DNA of 64,000 nucleotides from Protea cynaroides (Eukaryota; Streptophyta; Magnoliopsida; Proteales; Proteaceae). The stretch is taken from contig CM053269.1 in assembly GCA_028583415.1 (NCBI GenBank), positions 44,257,016 to 44,321,015 of the forward strand, given 5' to 3'. The notes beneath the pieces were generated by a model, which saw nothing but the letters and a program-made list of their open reading frames with translations, did not search any database and was not told the DNA's origin. Numbering within the stretch: position 1 is the stretch's first letter; each line of letters begins with the position of its first letter. Made by a program: the position numbers and the translations under genes. Shown in pieces: positions 38,633 to 50,160 of the stretch.

Positions 38633-40246
38633 AAACTTGAAAATGTGATCCTAAAACATGATTAAGGAAAGAAAATTACATTGGGAAGCAGACATTGATG
38701 ATCTTTAACACTACAGAAAGGAGAGAGGTGTATCATTAATCTACCAAACTGCAGGTAACTAGTACCCTAGTGTACCTCCATTACTTGGATCTAATACCAT
38801 GACTCAAGCAAGACAAGCTGCCATTCCCTTGGGGACTTTTACAAGCAAAAAAAGAAGATTGTTTTGGCATCTGCAAAAGGTACATAGGCATGGAGACAAA
38901 GTTTCCACACCTTGAGCTTTTGCAGACTTTAAGAAAAGGAAACCAAGAACGGCTCGTTTTATAAGGTCACAATCAACTCCTCCTTCCCTTTTCCTTTCTC
39001 TCATAAGTGAAATTCTTGCATGAAAGTAAGGGAAATCTCGGATCTGAAAGTCCCCATTATCAATTGGTGTCCCTCAGTCCTCAATCATCTTCCTGATATC
39101 TATTGAACTATCTGTTTAAATTTATTGCATTTATCATTTGAAAGTGATGATATTGAGGGATCCAAGGAAAGACACTTCTTTATGTGATGTTTCAGTTCTA
39201 GCTAGGGGGGTAGTGAGAGAAACCTAGAGTGGTAAGCACTACCTTAGTGTGTACTGTATAGTCGTTTTCTTAGTCCAAGTCTTCTTAGAGGACCTGGTCA
39301 AAAAGTTGGGGAGCTAGCACACATGCCAGTTAACCGGAATATTTCTAATGTGAAATTAAGAAATGATTCTGCTTTTTATGATTGTTGGGTCGTTTTCTTG
39401 AAGCATTTTCACCTCACACACTGTGAGAGAGGGTGGTTTGGGTTGTGTATCATATGTGCATGATTATTTACGTATAGTCAAGTTGATTCTGTGTTCCAGA
39501 GACTGAACAGTCACCCAACTGGAGATGGAGATCTTATGAAGTAGTAACATACATTATTGGTTATGAAACATTAAAGGATCCGTCTGAATGTAACAAGAGT
39601 TGTTACAAGACGTAACTAGTTGTAATTGATTCCTTTTAATATACATTCATTGTGCCATCAATGAAACCTCAATATATTTGGATAGTTTTGATATTTAATT
39701 TGAGAAATAATGCAAATTCGACAATGAAAAGGACCCTTGTAACCAAGTAGAAAAAAAAAACAATTAAAGCCTTTTTGGTCGACTTGAGAACTTAAGATAT
39801 TATTTAAATAAAATAGTTGCCAACCTCCTAATGTATGCCTAGAGGTCCTATACAACTTGTAGGGATTGAAGCAATGAAGTTAGTCCGGTCCCCCAATGTT
39901 TCCTAAGTAAAAGCAATGGAAGCCCAATGTTGTCAGGCCCATTAAATAGAATATCTACCTAGATGGACCATATGTTCAAAGTTGAGATCCAGCATAGCTT
40001 TAAACAGCTTTTTGATTGAAATCTTCTCCTGGTAATTCTATCTTTTTAAGTTTCAAGTTTTTAATCAAGTGCCCATAGCCCGACCTAATTTACTCCCTCT
40101 GAATCAGACCATGGGATTCTTTTCGGGTGATGGTCCAAACAGTTGGATCCAAATTTTGTTGGCTTTAACAATATGTGTTGGTGTCATCCATAAATCTGGG
40201 GTGGATTTGGTTGACCAGACGACTTGATGAGAACATAAGGTCAAAT
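38633..40246. other. Gene-free spacer
   Basis: I see no gene, structural RNA or clear repeat boundary here. Confidence 0.4.
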
Positions 40247-40737
40247 TATAGATGTCAATCGTCAATTCTGTCCAGTTTTGGTCCTGGCCAAATCGGTTTC
40301 GGTCCTGTACTGAAGCCCGAAATGAAATCATTAATAATTTTTTGGTTTTGGTCCGGTTCAGTTTTGGGTTTTATCTGACTGGCTTAATAGGCTCTTATCG
40401 GATCACTATCAATTCGATTTTGGTTTTCTATATGTATTTAGTAAAAGTTGTCTTCATAGTCTCTATCAAGCCATTATTGGGCTCGTTCGGATTCAGATTC
40501 TCTTTCTTACATGTATATTTAATAAAATATTGACTTAATGTGGGATCTTATCAATCATTATTGGGATGGTTCGATTTTGGTTTCAATTTATTTGTTTCAA
40601 ACCCATCAATCGGGCCTGGTCCCGTTTTCACCAGGCTGCCTAATTTCTGTTCAATAAGGTTTGTTTTGGCTCTATCCAGGATGAATTGGATTGGTTCAGT
40701 TTAGGCTTTCAGTCTGGGCCTAATTTTGATACCGGTA
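40247..40737. mobile_element. hAT-like palindromic-word element, CGGTTTTGGT type
   Basis: 491 bp rich in GGTTTTGGTC, GGTTCGG and GGTCCGG words. Left end TATAGATGTCAATC, right end (reverse complement) TACCGGTATCAA; both approximate the TAGGGGTGTCAA ends of the elements at 42050, 47268 and 58407. Flanks GGTCAAAT (40239-40246) and GATCAAAC (40738-40745) agree at 6 of 8. Confidence 0.5.
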
Positions 40738-40998
40738 GATCAAACCATATATTGGGTGGACCCATCGTGGGCCAATACAGTCTCCAATCCCACAAGAATT
40801 TATTGGGCTGCAACAAGGGAATTAAATAAATTCCCATGGCTTCACAATAAACGGACTCTGGTTCTTACAAATCAGTTGTCCTGTCCATTCACTTCTCCGT
40901 GGACAGCTATGTTTACAATACAGTTTCTACTTTTAGTTAATCTGGACTCAGGCTTAGGCTTTTGGCATAGTGGGCTCCCAGTGAGAGGCCCGCACTAC

Positions 40999-41311
40999 AG
41001 GCTATTAGCTCAGTGGTAGAGCACCTCTGATAATTGCATCGTTGTGCTTGGGTTATGAGGGCTCTCAGTCACATGGATAGTTCAATGTTCTCATCAACGT
41101 CTGACCCAGAGATGTAGATCATCCAAGGCACATTAGCATGGCGTACTCCTCCTGTTCAAACCGGAATTTGAAACCAAACTTCTACCCAAGACGATAGATG
41201 GGGCGATTCAGGTCAAATCCAATGTAAATCCAACTTTCTATTCACTCAGGTGATCTAGGCGTCCCGAAGGGCACTACTGTGGCTCCTCTCTTCTCAAGAA
41301 TCCATTCCCTT
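40999..41311 (+). pseudogene. trnI-GAU (fragment): Nuclear plastid DNA insert: trnI-GAU 5' exon and intron start
   Basis: GGCTATTAGCTCAGTGGTAG at 41000-41019 is the start of plastid tRNA-Ile(GAU), including its A box, and the exon ends CTGATAA. The following bases match the trnI group II intron as I know it from plastid rRNA operons: GAGGGCTCTCAG, CACATGGATAGTTCAATG, GGCACATTAGCATGGCG, CTACTCCTCCTGTTC-like and GGCTCCTCTCTTCTC blocks in the correct order. Homology ends near 41311, before the 3' exon. Many differences look like C-to-T or G-to-A changes (for example GCGTCG to GCATCG), as expected for methylated, non-functional nuclear DNA. Two bases are lost in the anticodon-arm side. It is not a working tRNA. 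Confidence 0.88.
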
Positions 41312-42049
41312 GGCTCCATAACTAAACCAAGAGGGTGTGTTTGGATCAGTAAAACTTGGCAGGCTGGTATTGGGATTTGAACCGAATTTATTGGATTTTT
41401 TTTTCTTGTTATTAATAAGAAATGGGTTCTTGGGTGATCCAGTTAGAGAGGGCTTAGCCTGCCATAATATCTAGCATATGGTTCAAATTTAGTTAATTGA
41501 TAGAGGTTAATTAATGTTAAGGGTGTTAAATGGTTTACTATCAGTTAATTGGTGCGATGTTGTGCAGTTTCGATGCAATGTAGAACGAAATCAAAATCAA
41601 ATTGAATAACTAAATAGTCAAAATTTCTTCCAGAACAGATTATTAATAGGTTTTGATTATCCGATTTTTTAGTTTTGATTAAACAATTTCACTTGTGGTT
41701 TGCAGGCGGTTTAATGCATCGGTTCCTTAATCGGTTTCTAAATGGTTCGGTTGCCATTAAATGATGTAGATGCTAGTTTTGTGCATGGGCCTAATTTGGA
41801 CCAAACAAAAAGTGCACTTAAGAACATATGGCAAAAGATGTTGGGCTTCAAGCAGTACCCAATTATATACCATTCATACACCCAATGTCCCAATCAAAAC
41901 ACCCAATTACACAATTTGAAAACCCAATTATTCCTCGGTGTATTACACTTTCAATTTTAGGTTTAGATTAAGGGTTACGGATTTCTATAGCCACAGGTAT
42001 TTGACACTATCTAATTTAATTGGTGCAAATGGTTCATAGTCAGTGTTGA
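41312..42049. other. Gene-free spacer
   Basis: Nothing recognised apart from short GGTTTGG/CGGTT-like words at 41640-41750, which may be a decayed word element. Confidence 0.35.
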
Positions 42050-42657
42050 TAGGGCTGCAACAGGGCCGGGTTGAGCCGGATTTTTCAAAACCCTAACTCC
42101 AACCCTGACTATTGAAACTTAACCCTAACCCAGTCCAACCTTGTTAGGGTCAGAAAATGTACAACCCTAACCCTGACCCTGACAGGGTTGGGCCTAACCC
42201 TAACCTGCCCTGATTGACCCTGATAGGGTCGGATTGGGCTGGGTCAACTCTGATTAACCCTGATTCAGGGTTAGATTGACCCTGATATTGACCATGATTG
42301 ACCCTAAACATACAACAAATTCAAATAATAATTACAACTTAAAACATATGACAAATACAAGTAACTTATGATATTCTTTTAAGAACCTAACAAATACAAA
42401 CCAAATCAGTTTAAGTGTTTAACAAAGAACAAATATAAATCATACATATATTTATAAATATATTCAAATATATACAGGGTCGGGTTGGGCCGGGTTCAAC
42501 CCAGGGGGTCAACCCTAACCCAGCCCAACCATACTAGGGTTCATATAAAATTGAACCCTAACCCAACCCTGTCAGGGTTCGGGCCAGGTTCAACCCTGCC
42601 AGGGATCAGGGCGGGCCTGGACGGGTTCGGGTTGTCAGGGTAAAACTTGCACCCCTA
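42050..42657. mobile_element. hAT-like palindromic-word element, CCCTGA/AACCC type
   Basis: 608 bp. Termini TAGGGCTGCAAC and (reverse complement) TAGGGGTGCAAG; flanked by a perfect 8-bp direct repeat AGTGTTGA at 42042-42049 and 42658-42665. This is the target duplication length of hAT transposons. Both ends (42060-42300 and 42475-42640) are filled with AACCCTGA, CCCTAACC, TCAGGGTT and GGGTTGG in both orientations; the centre (42305-42470) is plain AT-rich DNA. No ORF, so non-autonomous. Confidence 0.75.
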
Positions 42658-43964
42658 AGTGTTGAACGTTATTGGATTAACAGTGTCTAACCGATGTGAA
42701 ACCATGGGTTAAACGCTTTACGGTGGAAAAATCCAAACTAGAACCGAATTGTTTACTAAACCGATTGTAACTAGATTCCAATGTAAATAATTCGAATCGA
42801 TTTTGGTGCATTTCTAACTCCCTTATTTAATGCCTCTATATTAACGGACTCAAATGTCAAGTACCAACCCAATAGAGTTGGGCATGTTACATAATAAAGC
42901 TATAGAAATTTGCAAAGCAAATGAAATAATCTTACAATGCCCGACTATGTGCATCTGCGTCAAGATACAGAAAGAACGAAATGACCACTCCACTTCCCAG
43001 TTAGATATAGATCGATGTATGTTCATTTTCATTAGCCCCTGTGATAACGTAGGACCCACGTAGTTACACAGAGAACCCTTATCTTTATTTATTTATTTAT
43101 TTTTTATTAGCCAAACCTGCAATACCACCTGGGATTTTGAACACCTAAGGGCTAAGGGGGTTTTCATTGTTGGTTGAATAACATAAGAGGATATTAAAGT
43201 TAGGTGATAAACTCATTATCTTATACATACATGATAAACCAGTCCCTTTCCCAAGTCTCAACATCAAGTCACCAACCCATGCACCAGATCATGTGTTTAG
43301 GTTAGGGTCCACTAACTTTTAAATCCCACTTCTATCCCACCTTAAAACGTTGAGTTGTGTTGTAACCAATCACACATCAGAACTTTATCTGAAAAGCACC
43401 TTAATTAATTGTCTTCCATGTGACAAAAGATAGGTTTTGTAGTTGAAGGGCACATCAGGATCCCATCCTACGTTTTAACTTTTCACATCTTATCTCCATC
43501 ATCAATTCATGTAGGGTCCATCTCAATTTAATAAACTCCCGTAACAAAATATCTTATAATTAAAGAATATTCATTATCAATGTTCGCTACCAGGAATCAA
43601 TCATGGCCCACCTATAATTGGCTCCCACTTCCACATAATCGTAGCTTATTGGGCCCATGTCTCAAGACACGTCACTATTTAAAACTGAAATAAGTGAGCT
43701 GTGAATGGTAACGGTGACTACTCACACCCCAAAACATGTCATAGGCAACCCATGGCCGGGATGACATCTTCTGGGGTGTCAGTAGTCAGGGGCCGCTAGG
43801 CATTTGGGGAACAAAACAGTTAACTACCATCATTGCATTCATGAAACTGGTTTCCTACGGTTGTGATCTTATCCGTACAATTGGTCCCACATACCAAAAC
43901 CGTGAAAAAAATAATCCCCTCTAATGACTGCACCTGACAGTGAAGGTTTAGGATCCAAATCATC
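42658..43964. other. Gene-free spacer
   Basis: No gene recognised. A TTTA-rich run lies at 43085-43110. Confidence 0.4.
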
Positions 43965-44192
43965 AAAGTTCATTTTGAACTTGACAAAAATCAATGTCGG
44001 TTGGATGGCTAACACCTGATATTTCACTCATCCAACGGTATGAGAATTATTATAAACAAAAATAATTTAAAAATAAAAATTATAAAAAACCTCTATAACT
44101 CTCATACCATTAGATGTGAAGGAGTATCAGGTGTTGATCATCCAACCAACACTGACTTTTGTCAAGTTCAGAAAAGTTCATTTTGAACTTGA
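43965..44192. mobile_element. 228-bp foldback element with 20-bp direct repeats at its ends
   Basis: Arms of about 75 bases pair across an AT-rich loop. Left GACAAAAATCAATGTCGG and GGTTGGATGG pair with right CCATCCAACC-like and GACTTTTGTC sequence; ACACCTGATA and CGGTATGAG are complemented by TATCAGGTGT and CTCATACCA. The same 20-mer, AAAGTTCATTTTGAACTTGA, lies at 43965-43984 and 44173-44192 and is itself nearly palindromic. Confidence 0.75.
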
Positions 44193-44586
44193 GACGATCT
44201 GGTTTCGAAGCTTCATGCCACTCATAGTGCTTCGGTACGTGTCTCAATGCATTATAAGCAGATAGAATCTCACTATCATTTAGCAGTCATTACAGAAAAT
44301 CTTGGTCTGTAAAGATGTGTTGTTTACTACTCATAAGCTACGTTTGAAGACTCTAAATGATTCTCCTATTTAGATGATTGCAGCAGCAATGGATGGCACC
44401 GATAGACGGGTGGTGGTTAGTGGTAAATTGTTACAATGTTGAACGGCGACGATAAATAGTTGCTGCAGTGATTCCTCGAGCAAACACGAAAAATGTAATT
44501 TTGCTTAAAATCTGTTTGCAAAAAAAAAAATGAAAATATTTCCAAAGAATGTTACGAAACACAACCCTAGTGGGATCGAGAATAGT

Positions 44587-44718
44587 TCACTTGCCTATAC
44601 TTGTATCTTTCTTAGGATTCTATCACCATCCATATTTAGTGGGTCCCACACTCTGGTGGTGGGTCCCACAGTACATCGACGGTGATAAGATCCCATGGAG
44701 AGTACATACATACAGGTG
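44587..44718. repeat. Small foldback repeat, TATCACC family, copy a
   Basis: Arms of about 60 bases: GGATTCTATCACCATCCAT and GTGGGTCCCAC on the left pair with GTGGGTCCCAC and CGACGGTGATAAGATCCCAT on the right. Copies b and c lie at 46148 and 63225; 44765-44890 may be a decayed fourth. Confidence 0.65.
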
Positions 44719-44989
44719 ATCTGAATTCCATTGATATATCTCCTGTTTATGAGGTCAATTCTTTTCCTTGTATTGGTATTCTCCCATTAACACCATCACC
44801 CTCTTTGTTTTGTGGGTTCCATATTCGAAAGGTGGGTCTTATACCCATGGTCGGTGAAGGGGCCTATGATAGGATACTCATAGAGGGAGAGGATTCGGGT
44901 TGTTTAATCATATATTAAGTATTAAGTATTATGTCAAGTGGTAAAATAGAGCGTTTGTTTATAGAAATACAAAGGAATGCATTCTATAC

Positions 44990-45260
44990 ATGGGAATTCA
45001 AAGATAAGTAATTCGTATCGAACAAGGTATCATAGACTTTCCAAAACCGATTTGATCCCGATATGGATTGATCCAATTTGTCCATTGGATGATGGCACAT
45101 GGCATGAAGTACTAAAAATAAAAAGGGTTTTAAATTGGTCGATCTGGTCCAAGATCCAATACCCTAGACGATTGTTAGAATTGGGGGATAATCAGTATCG
45201 GATCCACATCGGTCACATATAAAACTGATATGAATCCACCTATTCAATACTGATCACTAA
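44990..45260. repeat. Word-rich segment, GATCC/GGATC type
   Basis: Frequent GATCC, GATCCG, TATCGGATCC, GGTCGATC and TTGGTC words in both orientations. No terminal repeats or target duplication seen. Probably a decayed member of the palindromic-word class. Confidence 0.35.
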
Positions 45261-46147
45261 ATCCTTAAAAGAAATATATGATTAAGTTTGAATCTAACGA
45301 TCTCGACAATGGTGAAAATTACAATATCATTTTACATATGATAGAATTAAATGGACCACTAAGATATACTGGATTCAAATCCTCCCCAACGTTTCAGCCC
45401 GCCTGCCAAACATCGAACGGGCTAGAATGCATCAATATGTGTGTCGATATATCTCAATTCGTTCGATGCTTAACTGGCAGACTAGAACGTTGGAGAGGAT
45501 TTTTATGGATGGACCATGGAGTTGCAATTTGTCCTTTTTGGTTCTGTCGTGGAATATCATTAGTATTTATTTTTTTACTTTTTTTTTTTTGGAAAAATAT
45601 AAAACTCATCAATTAATAGTAAATAGAAATATAGGTTTGCCATCTCATTTAAGTTTTCGTCTCAGTTTTTGTGGGTGGAGCTCGTCTCCAGTTGTCTAAA
45701 TGTCCATTGAACAAGTTGAGTTGCATTGGCATACGTATCGAATACTCTTGTCCGTTTGATAGACCACTAGACCGACTGAACGATAGGAAACGAGCCTGCC
45801 CGAGTTTTTCTTGTTAGAAGTAAGCTAAATAAACATAATTCTTATTTAAATATGCTAAGGTGCAATCAAGGTTCAAATCTAACAAGTGGACATGAGATCC
45901 ACCTTTGATCGATTTTGATGTTCCAACCCAAATTCGACCACAAACCAGTCAAAATGGGCTCAAAATGGGCTCAAAATGGGCCCAAACACTAAAAGTTGGA
46001 TCGAGATGAAGAAAATATTTTTCCAAAGTTCACCCTAACTTATTCATCAATTCTCATTACTAAAAACCATGGGTGCCAACATCAAAGAAAGTAGCCAACA
46101 ATCTCCCAGGAGTCCCACAGTCCCATGGCTACTTTGTATAAGGTGTA
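45261..46147. other. Gene-free spacer
   Basis: No gene recognised. 45955-45985 has three tandem copies of a GGGCTCAAAAT unit. Confidence 0.45.
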
Positions 46148-46275
46148 GTTCGAATCATCTGCATGTACATGTAGTTTTTATGGGATTCTATCACCTTCGA
46201 TGTGATGCGAGTCCCACTAGATAGGGACGGTGATTGAATCCTACGGATGATACGAGTACATATACATGAATTATT
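46148..46275. repeat. Small foldback repeat, TATCACC family, copy b
   Basis: GGGATTCTATCACCTTCGAT (left) pairs with GGGACGGTGATTGAATCC (right), and the outer CATGTACATGTAG with GAGTACATATACATG. Same layout as copy a. Confidence 0.6.
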
Positions 46276-46629
46276 CTTATTGTTATCTTAGATTGCTAGA
46301 TTGCCTAGCAATCGTTCTCTAAGTCGCATTCCCCCTGGTCCCCTTTATGAAGTCTCTTTATTTCCCAAAGACTAACTTCTTACATGCGCCAATTGGTAAT
46401 CAAGAGTCTTGAGGTGGTGGAGCATTGTCTAAGGGAGGAAAATTCTAAAGATGAGATTACTTTTGAGGATAAGTGTAGTTGACTAGTCCTGTCAATTTAG
46501 TCCTGTCAATTACGTGTATGATAGTTTTATTGGATTTCATACGTGATTGTATTATGTATGATACCCCATGTAGAATGTATTCTACATGTAAATAAATAAA
46601 CTATGTATTACAAAAAAAAATTACACTTA

Positions 46630-46853
46630 AGCTCCGTTTGTTTTGATGTAAAATTTTACATAAAAATTTATATGTAAAAAAAATTCAATGCTTGATTTCA
46701 ATTGATAAAAGAAAGACGCAGTTCCTTTTCCATCCCCCTTAGAGATCACTATATTTTACTTCTTGGAAATAAATATTGAATTTTTTTTTTTTACATATAC
46801 AATGTTACCCTTAACATCTTACGATAAAATTTTACGTCAACACAAACAGAGCC
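46630..46853. mobile_element. Tourist-like MITE
   Basis: 224 bp, AT-rich. Ends AGCTCCGTTTGTTTTGATGT and (reverse complement) GGCTCTGTTTGTGTTGACGT, both followed by AAAATTTTA. Flanked by TTA at 46627-46629 and 46854-46856. Same family as the outer element at 49323. Confidence 0.8.
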
Positions 46854-47267
46854 TTAGGTACATAAAAAATTGCGCCAAAGATACCTAATGTTTTATAAAT
46901 TGTGTTTGAAATATTGAGAGAAACAAAATTCTAATTTTACCCAACCTTCTTTCTTCTCCTCCCCGTTTATTTTGAGAAGGCAAGAGCTTCTGGATGCCCA
47001 CGTGTTGGAGAGAGAGAAGGAGAGAGAGAGGAAGAGATAAGTGCAGTGAGGATGGAGAATGTGTGAATGCAATATTTCATACATTTATCAGCTTAATGCA
47101 GATAGAAAAATTTGATGGCCATTAAAGTGATAGGAGAAGGATGAATGATCCACATATGGAATCTCTTTAATCTTCAATCCATTGCAAATCTGGTTGTTGA
47201 ATGAGAGGAGATGAGTTCATGGTTAGGGAGGTAGGGGTGGAGAGAGCGGGCTGCTGATGGGGGAGAG
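46854..47267. other. Gene-free spacer
   Basis: A GAGA-rich stretch lies at about 47010-47040. No gene recognised. Confidence 0.4.
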
Positions 47268-47725
47268 TAGGAGTGTTAATTTTGTACTAAACCAGACTAA
47301 AATAACCTAAAATCGAATCGGACCAAACAGATAGTGGACTTGTTTCAGGTTTTCTTGTTATAATATTTCTCAAGTCTCAATCTAGTCAGGGCTAACCCGA
47401 AATTGAATTGTTAAGGCAGACCGTCCAAACGCAAACCGAACTTCATCTTAACCCGAATTAAACCAAATGTTAAGCATTTGAACATATGATGATCAACCCC
47501 ATCCATCAGTACCAAACTAAGATGACATCTCTTACCGACTTAGTAAATAGACCTGAAATCGAAAAAACCCAAAATCAGCCCGATAATAAATCGACACTGG
47601 ATCGATCCGTTAGTTAATATGCACAGTACATTTCACCTAGCCTAAACCTCTTAATAGATATATTTCGATCAAGTCATATAAAACCTGATAACAAAATTGA
47701 CCTGGAGATGCTCATTGTCACCCCA
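47268..47725. mobile_element. hAT-like palindromic-word element, ACCGAA/AACC type
   Basis: 458 bp. Left end TAGGAGTGTTAA, right end (reverse complement) TGGGGTGACAA. Flanks GGGGAGAG (47260-47267) and GGGAAGAG (47726-47733) match at 7 of 8. The interior has AACCCGAA, ATCGGACC, CGACACTGGATCGATCCG and related words. Non-coding. Confidence 0.55.
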
Positions 47726-48350
47726 GGGAAGAGGCCATGGGAGGGAAAGGAGTGACAGGGAATGGGGAGGAGAGGAAGGGAGAATTGGGTAAAATTAGAG
47801 TTTTGTTTCACTCAAAGAAAAAAAAATCGATATGGACAGGAAAGTGAGTCATCAGACGGACCTGATTGATTAATGGAAAAGGTGGAGAAGTTAGTCAAAG
47901 CACTCGTCTTTCACTCAAGCATCTCTCTTTCATGTTAATTAAATTCAAATTTTGAATGCCCACAAGGCCACAAATAGTCCATATCTCTGATCTCACAAGT
48001 CACGTCCGCGTCACATTTACAAAGTCTAAAACCCACCTAAATTTTCACCCAAAACAACATAATAGTCATAAGTCATAACCCATATCCGTTGGTAGCCACT
48101 GCCTATAGCCAGTCAACAGTACGGTCTCACACCTCTTTCATTTATTAATTTTTCTCTCTTAATCACCGGTTCACCGTCTATTAACCAGTGTCACACTCAC
48201 AAACTGATCTAAAGATAAAAACTTTGGCCGCAATTCCACAAAACCAGTTTCTTTCTCTCTCGATCTCATCTCAATCTCAATCTCAATCTCACACTATTCT
48301 TCTCTTATCTTCTGTTTTGGGGGCTCTTCGTCTTCGATCGACTGTTCGAC
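47726..48350 (+). promoter_or_regulatory. Upstream region and 5' leader of the membrane-protein gene
   Basis: TCTCAATCTCAATCTCAATC and CT-rich sequence at 48255-48300 form a likely pyrimidine-rich leader ahead of the ATG at 48351. No convincing TATA box was picked out. Confidence 0.3.
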
Positions 48351-48962
48351 ATGAGAGGTCTAAGCAAGCTTGGGATTGGATGGACCGTTGTCTTGGGGGT
48401 TTGTCTCTTCCTTCTACTCGCAGAAGTCTCTTACCTCCTCTGGTGCAGGCGTAGATTCCGATCAAAGAACGCCACCGTAGAGTCTAACCCTTCTGTCATC
48501 AGTCCTTCGAAGGAGCTATTCTACTTCTGCTGCTGGAAAAAAAGGTCCCGAATCGAGCCAGCAGCAGCTCCGACAGCTCCCACCACGGATCAGGAGGATA
48601 CCTCATCGGAATTTGACAATCCGCTGAAATGGCAGATTCTGTACGGAACATCAAGGCTTCTATTTACCATCAAGGAAGAGGAGAGAGAGGATTTGGAGTC
48701 CGAGAAATCTTGTTCGGCGGAAGAAAACCCTAACCCTCACTCCAACATAAAAAAGAGGGTTTCTCTTGGGGAGTGTTTTGAGATAACCCGTGAAGTCGCC
48801 GTTGATGTGGATGGTCTACAGACAGAGACTACACCCTTTTCGACTCCCTGTGCTTCGCCTCCTTACTGCACTCCCTCCTCTTCTCCTCTCGCGTCGTCGG
48901 CTGATGAAGGATCTTCCGTCGGTGGATTGAGATCTAGTATCAATATTAACGAAGGACGATAG
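48351..48962 (+). CDS. Single-pass membrane protein of unknown function (plant)
   Basis: One exon, 203 aa. MRGLSKLGIGWTVV begins a short N terminus and residues about 9-31 form a hydrophobic segment (VVLGVCLFLLLAEVSYLLW). RRRFRSK follows, so by the positive-inside rule the long C-terminal part should be cytosolic. A Cys-rich patch FYFCCWKKRSR, a block NPLKWQILYGTSRLLFTIKEE that looks conserved in plant proteins of this type, an acidic middle and a Ser/Pro-rich tail (STPCASPPYCTPSSSP) follow. I recognise the general plant family, often labelled uncharacterised, but no function. The CDS looks intact: ATG, no intron signal needed, stop TAG. Nearest neighbours are transposons. Confidence 0.8.
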   Translation: MRGLSKLGIGWTVVLGVCLFLLLAEVSYLLWCRRRFRSKNATVESNPSVISPSKELFYFCCWKKRSRIEPAAAPTAPTTDQEDTSSEFDNPLKWQILYGTSRLLFTIKEEEREDLESEKSCSAEENPNPHSNIKKRVSLGECFEITREVAVDVDGLQTETTPFSTPCASPPYCTPSSSPLASSADEGSSVGGLRSSININEGR

Positions 48963-49446
48963 GATTGAACATTGAAGTAGTTGATATTAACGTATTAATT
49001 TCTTTTTTGTTTGTTTCCCTCTCTGTTTCCTGTTTTAATTAGGTGAGATTTGTATTGTAAAGCAGTGGAACTAATGGTGGGTATCGGTGGAAGGTGGAAG
49101 AGAAGAGTTCAACATTTAACGCTTCCTGTACAATTCCAGTCTTCCTGCAAATAAAATGAAAAAGGGGGAAATTTTCACTGAATCCTGTAAGAGTGTAAGT
49201 AGGAAAATGAGAATTATGTTCTGTTGTTGTAGCCGTTACAAACAAGATAGAAAGTTGTAGCCTAAGAAGAACCAGCAACAGACAACTATAATACCTCACA
49301 ACCGTACAATATTTTCAGTTTAGGATACGTTTGGTCTGATGTAAAAATTTTATCTCAATATTATAGATGGGATAAAATATAGTTATTTTTACCCCCTCTT
49401 TAGAGATTTTTTTTTCCTTTTGGGATAATTATGTGATGAGTTCTAA

Positions 49447-50160
49447 GGTCCCGTTTGATAACACTACAGTTCCTTACTTCTTAGTTCTGGAGTTAATCCG
49501 AAGTAAAATGGCGATTGATAAACACGGTTTAAGTTTTGACTCTCATGGAGTGAACTGTTCCAAAAACGTCTTTGGGAGCTAAAAAACTGGAGTTAAAAAA
49601 ACTTACTTCTCTTGCTCCGGAACTATTACTACTACTGACTGTCATCACCACCACCACTAGCACTGCCATCATCACCACCACCCCTCCACTGCCACCATCC
49701 CCACCACCACCCACAGCCGCCACCACCACCACCACCGCCGCCACCACCACCACCACCACCCACCACTTACCAGCACTACCGCCACCACCACCCACCACCT
49801 TCCACCATCGCCGCCACTACCACCCATCACCTTCCACCATCACCACCACCACCACCACCATCGCCACCACCACCCACCCACCACCTACCACCACCCACCA
49901 CCACCACCCCCACCACCACCACCACCCACCAGCACTGTCGCCGCCACCACCCACCAGCACCACCACCCCCCACCGCCACCAACACTACCACCACCACCAC
50001 CACCACCAAACAGTATTCTGGAAGCATAGTCTTTTGATTTTGGAGCAGCGTTATCAAACAGCATTCTACTCCAAAAATTCTGACTTTGGAGAAGAAGTAG
50101 AAAACGATTCCGGATCAGAAATAGCTCCATGGGAGCTAGAGTGTTATCAAACGGATAGTC
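49447..50160. mobile_element. Inner MITE carrying a CCA-repeat expansion
   Basis: Ends GGTCCCGTTTGATAACACTA and (reverse complement) GACTATCCGTTTGATAACAC. The left flank TAA fits a TWA target site; the right flank is TTTA, so the duplication has decayed. Outside the CCA tract the arms share further blocks such as CTCCAAAA/GGAGT words. About half of its length is the trinucleotide array at 49641-50008. Confidence 0.65.
49641..50008. repeat. (CCA/CAC)n trinucleotide array
   Basis: About 370 bp of CCACCACCACC-type sequence with scattered variants (CCG, CAT, CTTAC). Every frame is open over it on both strands, which gives spurious Thr/Pro/His-rich or Gly/Val-rich reading frames. Confidence 0.95.

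Noticed and set aside
40999..41035. Functional tRNA-Ile gene
   Set aside because: Only the 5' exon of a plastid intron-containing tRNA is present, with a 2-base loss, and no 3' half follows.
42120..42220. Interstitial telomere repeat
   Set aside because: Units are mixed CCCTAA, CCCTGA and CCCTGACC on both strands, not the plant CCCTAAA array, and they belong to a bounded element with target duplications.
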